Source: Emergomyces orientalis | Lineage: Eukaryota > Ascomycota > Eurotiomycetes > Onygenales > Ajellomycetaceae | DNA length: 11,601 nucleotides | Assembly: GCA_002110485.1 (NCBI GenBank) | Contig: MOWL01000108.1 | Span: forward strand, 1-11,601 | Direction: 5' to 3' | Shown: in pieces, positions 6,331 through 11,601 of the stretch | How the letters are laid out: each line of letters starts with the position of its first letter | Numbering within the stretch: position 1 is the first letter of the stretch | Program-made: the position numbers and the translations under genes | The notes under the pieces: model-generated | What the model saw: only the letters and a program-made list of their open reading frames with translations | The model's database searches: none | What the model was told of the DNA's origin: nothing

Positions 6331-7806
6331 TTAATTAGAATAAATTAGAGAAGAAACTGAATAATGTAAACCATCTAAAATAGGTGCAGGATAAACACCA
6401 AAAAATACTGTGAATATTACAAGACAAGTTAATAAAACAAATTCTCTTTTATTAAGATCAAATAAATATTTAAAAAAATAAGAAGAAAAAATACCTCCAA
6501 AAGCTATTCTATTAAACATAAATATTGTATAAGCAGCAGAAAATACAATAGAACTACAAGCTAATCCACCTAAAATAGATACTCTTTCAAATGTACCATA
6601 AAGTGACATAAATTCACCTATAAAATTAAAAGTAAGAGGAGCACCACAATTACCTAAAGATAGTATATAAAATAATATACAAAAAATAGGCATTAATTGA
6701 GCTAAACCTCTATAATATGTGATTAATCTAGTTGAAGATCTATCATATAAAACACCTCCAACACATATAAATAAACCTGAAGAAACAAAACCATGAGCTA
6801 AACCTAAAGAAATAGCTCCTTCTATACCTTGAATTGAATTACTAAATGCACCTAAAAGATATACAGCTGCATGTGATACAGATGAATAAGCAATAAGTTC
6901 TTTAATATCTATTGTTCTTAATGTACTAAAACTAGCATATATAATAGTTATTACACCTATTACATATACTATATAAGTATAATTAATACTAGCTTTAGGT
7001 AATAAAGGTAAAATTAATCTAAAAATACCGTATAAACTTAATTTTAAAACAACTCCGGCTAAAATTATACTACCGGCTAAAGGAGATTCTACATGAGCTT
7101 TTAATAATCAAGTATTTAAAAAAATTGTAGGTGTTTTTACTGCAAAAGATATAAATATACCATAAAATAAAAAAAGTTGAGTTATATAATTAAAATTTGC
7201 TTTTGACAATGCATCAAAATCAGTTGTACCCATTATAGAAGACATTGTTATTATAGAAAGTAACATAAATAAAGAACCTAATAAAGTATATAAAAAAAAA
7301 TAAAAACTAGCTCTAACTTTATTACTTGATCCAAATAAACCTATTAATAAAAATAAAGGTGGTAAAATACTTTCAAAAAAGATATAAAACAATAATATAT
7401 CTAATACTAAAAATACTGCTAATAACAATGTTTCTAATAATAATATTATTATTACAAATGATAAAACATTTTTTTCATCTATCGATCTTCAATTAGATAT
7501 TAAAGCAATAGGTATTATAATAGTTGTTAATAAAACAAAATATATCGATATTCCATCTATACCTAAATATATATCAAAATAATTTATTTGATAATGCTCT
7601 TGAACTTGTATAAATTGGAATTGTTTACTACTAAAATCAAATAATATAAATATTATTAAAGAAATAATTAAATTAATAATTGTAGTACTTAAACCTATTA
7701 ATTTAATTATTTTATTATATCAAAAAGATAAACGATAAGAAGTTAACGTTAAAATAACAAATATTCCTAATATAGGAATTAATAATAAAGAAAAAAGAAA
7801 TATCAT
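6331..7806 (-). CDS. nad4: NADH dehydrogenase subunit 4 (right arm)
   Basis: This is a full-length mirror of the left nad4, with start codon at 7806-7804 and stop at 6333-6331. It has the same 1476 nt, 491 residues and three TGA Trp codons. Every landmark has the constant coordinate sum 11608, and no base difference from the left copy was found in the segments compared. The exact match over a 1.5-kb gene contrasts with the many indels in the nearby centre. Confidence 0.97.
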
Positions 7807-7915
7807 ATTAAAAATATAAATAAAAAATTACCTTTAGATTATTTATTTAACCTTATGTAACACCGTACATATCTGCAAGGCTAAAAAAACTTTCTAAAAA
7901 CTTTTTATTTATTAT

Positions 7916-7943
7916 AATAATATTTCTTTTATTAAAACTAAAA
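7916..7943 (-). repeat. 28-bp dispersed repeat, copy 4
   Basis: This is the mirror of 3665-3692, in the right-arm nad1-nad4 spacer. Confidence 0.8.
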
Positions 7944-7975
7944 CTAATAAATAAAAAAATATACAAAAATATAAA

Positions 7976-9061
7976 TTATAACAAAGTAAAATTACAAGGT
8001 AAAATATTTAAACCTACTACTATACAAGGTGTTATAATAATATATGCTATAATTAAAGGTAAAAATACTATTCAACAAACGGACATTAATTGATCAAATC
8101 TAATTCTAGGAAATGAAGCTCTAACTCAAATAAATACAAATATAAGTAAAGAAGTCTTAAAAGCTAAATTTAAACTAGAACAAGCATTAATTAAATAATC
8201 AGAAAAAAATAAATTATAATCAAGATCAGGTTTAAAGTATAAACCTACTAATTCTAATATGTAATTAACACTAGAAATTATTGTAACCAAAGGTAAAATT
8301 TGTAAATAACCTCCTAAAAACAAAACACTAGTTAATAAACATATCAATACAATACTAGCATATTCTGCTAAAAAGAAGAATACAAAAATTACTGCAGAAT
8401 GTTCTGTCATAAAACCACTAACAAGTTCCGATTCAGCTTCAGCTAAATCAAAAGGAGCTCTATTAGTTTCAGCAATACATCCTATAAAAAATATAACAAA
8501 AATAGGGAATAAAGGTAAGATAAAATATATAGATTTTTGAGCTTCTACTATAGCAGTCAAATTTAAACTACCTGTTAATAAAATAACCAATAATATAGCA
8601 GAGCTTAATATTAATTCATAACTTATTAATTGAGCTGTACTTCTTAATGAACCTAAAAATGCATATTTAGAATTAGCTGATCAACCCGCGATTAAAATAC
8701 CATAAGTAGCCAATGAAGATACAGCTAACATATATAGTATACCTAAACTAAAATCTGATACATATAAACCATAACCATAGGGAATTACTGCATAACCTAA
8801 TAGAGCAAAAATTAAAGTTATTATAGGTCCAAGAAAAAATAAAATTATATTAGCTTGTGTAGGAGATACATATTCTTTTAATAATAATTTTAATGCATCA
8901 GCAAAAGCCTGTAAAAGACCGTAGTAACCTACTGCATTAGGTCCTAATCTTCTTTGCATACTTGCCATTGTTTTTCTTTCTGAAATTGTAACAAAAGCTA
9001 CTGTTAATAGTGAAGGAACTATAACTAATATACCCTCTATAATTGATATTAAATATGTCAT
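7976..9061 (-). CDS. nad1: NADH dehydrogenase subunit 1 (right arm)
   Basis: This is the mirror of the left nad1, with ATG at 9061-9059 and stop at 7978-7976. It has 361 residues and the same TGA Trp codons and motifs. The upstream in-frame TTG (9103) is also mirrored and rejected for the same reason. No indel separates it from the left copy. Confidence 0.96.
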
Positions 9062-9259
9062 ATTATATATAAAATAGAATAACTTAATGAAATATTCTAA
9101 CAAATAAAAAAAAACAAAAAATTTTTTTTTAAGTTATGTTAAAATAAACTTTCAAATTATAATTAAAAAAATGAATATAATAAATATTTTTTATTTTTAT
9201 TAAATATTAAATAAACATCTACTACTAATTAAATTAGAACTAGATTATTAAAATATTAT

Positions 9260-9330
9260 AGGAGCCAGGAGAAATCGAATCTCTAAATTTTAATTTGCAG
9301 TCAAAACACAGATCCATCTGTTCAAGCTCC
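9260..9330 (-). tRNA. trnC: tRNA-Cys (GCA), right arm
   Basis: This is the mirror of 2278-2348 with identical stems; the anticodon GCA is the complement of 9296-9298. The discriminator position (complement of 9260) is again T. Confidence 0.9.
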
Positions 9331-9408
9331 TTGATATTCTTTAATAAAAAATATTTTTATAAATTAATCTAAATTATTTATTAAAAGTTATTTTTTATTT
9401 TTTTTTTC

Positions 9409-9828
9409 TTAATTAATATAATTAAGTATACCTTCCATTTTTTTAGTTTTTCAATCATGTGTCAAACTATTCATTTGTTTACTTTCTATTTTTAATGCAT
9501 TTTTACCTAACTCAAATGCAAAACCTAAAGTTAAAACAAGAAAGAAAATTAGCATAATAATTAAACCATATAACCCATTAAAATAAGCACTAACTATGTA
9601 AGGATATACTAATAAAATTTCTAAATCAAATAAAAGAAATAATAAAGCAAAAATAAAAAAAGATATACTAAATTGTGTTCTATTTTGACCTAAAAAGGAA
9701 TGAAAACCACATTCAAAAGCACTATCTTTTTCTAAATAAGAATTATGAGGTGAAAATAATAAATTCACAACTAATAATATAAAAGCAAGTATAGGTATAA
9801 AAATAAGAAAAAAAGTTGTTGTTGTCAT
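9409..9828 (-). CDS. nad3: NADH dehydrogenase subunit 3 (right arm)
   Basis: This is a full-length mirror copy, with ATG at 9828-9826 and true stop at 9411-9409. It has 139 residues with the same internal TGA Trp. It is preceded (on its strand) by the same A7T9 tract and 10-bp hairpin (9853-9875). Confidence 0.96.
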
Positions 9829-9852
9829 AAAAAAAAATTTTTTTGTTTATTT

Positions 9853-9875
9853 TTTTTCTTACAAAGTAAGAAAAA
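9853..9875 (-). other. Perfect 10-bp hairpin upstream of nad3, right arm
   Basis: This is the mirror of 1733-1755, with the same 10-bp stem and three-base loop. Confidence 0.6.
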
Positions 9876-9943
9876 TTAATGATAATCGAAAACATATAAA
9901 AAAATTTTAAACTAAAAAAAAAATTTTTTTAATTAAAAATAAC

Positions 9944-11102
9944 TTAATTTTTCTTAATCACTAAATCTGTTAAACTATTTTCTAATAGACTTATTAAAGG
10001 TACTATTATTAAATAATGAGAAAAATATAAAATTGTACTGATTTGACCTAATTCTATAAAAGGTGCTTCAACATGTTTAGCTCCTAATACCATTAAATAA
10101 AAAAATTAGCAACAAAAATATAAAATGCTAATTTACTTAAAGGTCTAAATTGTATACCTCTTAATTTAGATATATCAGTAAAAGGCATAACTAATAAAAT
10201 TAAAAGAGCACTAAACATAGCTATAACTCCTAATAATTTATTAGGTATAGATCTTAATATAGCATAAAAAGGTAAAAGATATCACTCTGGTACTATAGCA
10301 GGTGGAGTTTGCATAGGATTAGCCATAACATAATTTTCACTATCACCTAAAACATTAGGCATGAAGAAAACAAATCCAGATAAAACAAACATAAAAATAA
10401 AAATAGTAATTAAATCTTTAAATATAAAATAAGGAGAAAAAGGCAATCTATCGTAATTACCAGAGATACCTAAAGGATTACCAGAACCAACAGTATCGTG
10501 GAATGCAATTAAATGCATTAAAGCTAAAGCAGCTAAAACAAAAGGTAAAACAAAATGTAAAGAAAAAAATCTATTTAATGTAGCATTATTCACTGAAAAA
10601 CCTCCTCAAAGGAATTCAACTATATCTTGACCTACTCAAGGTATAGCACTCATTAAATTAGTTATAACTGTTGCACCTCATAAACTCATTTGACCGTAAG
10701 GTAAAACATAACCCAAGAAACCTATACCCATCATTAATATTAACATAATAGTACCAATACTTCAAGTTAATGTTCTTGGTGATTTATAAGACCCATAATA
10801 TAAACCTCTACCTATATGTAAATAAACTAAAAAAAAAAAAGCTGAAGCTGTATTTGCGTGTAAATATCTTATTAATCATCCATTATTTACATCACGCATA
10901 ATATGCTCTACGGAATCAAAGCTTCTAATACACTTGGTGTGTAATGCATAGCTAAAGTTACACCTGTAATTATCTGTATACCTAAGCACAGACCTAATAA
11001 TGAACCAAAATTTCATAAATAACTAATATTAGAAGGTTGAGGTGAATCAATTAAATATGAATTTAATATATTTAATAAAGGACGGTTTTTTAAAATTCTC
11101 AT
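9944..11102 (-). CDS. cob: Cytochrome b (right arm, two homopolymer frameshifts)
   Basis: The start is ATG (11102-11100) and the stop TAA (9946-9944). The length is 1159 nt, two short of the intact 1161. The two deletions are in homopolymers: complement T3 at 10918-10920 (T4 in the left arm, in EAFDS) and complement T3 at 10095-10097 (T4 in the left arm, in FILMV). The three sites broken in the left arm are in frame here. The damage in the two copies therefore does not overlap, and together they define one intact 386-residue cytochrome b with all four haem histidines and PEWY. Confidence 0.95.
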
Positions 11103-11142
11103 ATTAAAAATAATATATAAACTTGATTTTTATTTTATTTTA

Positions 11143-11178
11143 TTTTTTTATTACTAATTTAAATTATTAATAAAAAAA
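11143..11178. repeat. A/T-only inverted repeat, nad2-cob spacer, right arm
   Basis: This is the mirror of 424-459, with the same 18+18 structure and one mismatch. The adjacent A run (complement of 11143-11149) is one base shorter than in the left arm. Confidence 0.55.
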
Positions 11179-11244
11179 TTTTTTTCTAGTTATATGTATA
11201 AAAATAAGATTAAGTAAATGATGTAAAAAAAAAGAGATAATATA

Positions 11245-11601
11245 TTACATAATTGTAATATTTGGTCAGGTATAAACATAAATAATAGAATACTTAAAGT
11301 TAGTACAGAGATAATTATAGATAAAGAACTAGATAAAGGTAATTTGTTAATATCATCTTCAGGTATTGATTTAAATATAAGATTTTTTCATTCATATGAA
11401 TGAAAATCAAAAAACATAATTTTTACTATATTTAAATAATAAACTGCACCAATAACACTTGTAAATACCGCTATTAAAGATAAAAAAATAAACCCATCTT
11501 GTAAAGCTGCAGATAAAACCATCTGTTTAGCAAAAAAAACCTATAAGAGGTGGAATACCTGCAAAAAGAAAAGAGAGTAATAGCTAAACTTAAAGCTAAT
11601 A
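11245..11601 (-). CDS. nad2: NADH dehydrogenase subunit 2, C-terminal part (right arm, frameshifted)
   Basis: This mirror of the left nad2 fragment is cut by the window end about 2 nt further out. Three length changes differ from the frame that reads best: A5 at 11563-11567 (should be A4), A8 at 11532-11539 (A7 in the left arm), and T3 at 11261-11263 (four in the left arm), the last just before the stop. Between 11531 and 11264 the reading frame is continuous. It includes the SYEWKN segment with a TGA Trp that the left arm breaks. The remaining upstream part of the gene is absent from both ends. Confidence 0.88.

Larger units (their letters stand above)
1..11601. repeat. Window-wide palindrome of two mitochondrial gene arms
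   Basis: The left arm (1-5791) and right arm (5839-11601) are reverse complements over their whole length. Each carries nad2 3' end, cob, nad3, trnC, nad1, nad4 and atp8, all pointing at the centre. Paired coordinates sum to 11608 at nad3, trnC, nad1 and nad4, drop to 11607 in cob, and fall to about 11599 at the outer ends because of one-base length differences. The sum rises to 11630 at the inner shoulder because of a long A run in the left arm only. The outer ends differ by about 2 nt. This may be a linear mtDNA with a closed hairpin end, an inverted dimer, or a fold-back artefact; sequence alone cannot decide. Confidence 0.97.

Noticed and set aside
8139..8147. ATATAAGTA, the yeast mitochondrial promoter nonamer
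   Set aside because: It lies inside the nad1 coding sequence, is not repeated at gene starts, and is expected by chance at this A+T content.

Overview
The window is fungal mitochondrial DNA. It is very A+T-rich (about four-fifths by eye). Its genes are the core respiratory set (nad2, cob, nad3, nad1, nad4, atp8) plus a mitochondrial-type trnC. All 15 tryptophan positions I located are encoded by TGA and none by TGG, so translation table 4 (UGA = Trp) applies, and ORFs called with the standard code stop falsely at those points. Because nad genes are present, this is not Saccharomyces or Schizosaccharomyces. The cytochrome b and Nad1 sequences look like those of filamentous or basidiomycete-type fungi. 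I cannot name the genus. No introns are seen.

The layout is one giant palindrome. The left arm (1 to 5791, + strand) reads nad2 3' end, cob, nad3, trnC(GCA), nad1, nad4, atp8. The right arm (5839 to 11601, - strand) carries the same genes in mirror order, so both arms are transcribed toward the centre. The 47 bases between them (5792 to 5838) form a degraded, still partly self-complementary turn. The two outer ends stop within about 2 nt of the same nad2 position.

From about 1514 to 5380 and its mirror, every anchor I compared keeps the same offset (left + right = 11608). Outside that core, nearly all differences between the arms are one-base changes in homopolymer length. These break nad2, cob and atp8 at different places in the two arms. 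Taking the in-frame version at each site gives an ordinary 386-residue cytochrome b and a 48-residue Atp8. The frameshifts are therefore best read as sequencing errors, not gene decay.

The genes encode membrane subunits of complex I (Nad1, Nad2, Nad3, Nad4), complex III (cytochrome b) and the ATP synthase (Atp8). The main question is whether the fold-back about 150 bp beyond atp8 is real, as in a hairpin-ended linear mtDNA or a head-to-head dimer, or is a library or assembly artefact. The frameshift pattern and matched end points favour a single duplex read or assembled through a fold-back, but they do not show whether the closed end existed in the cell.
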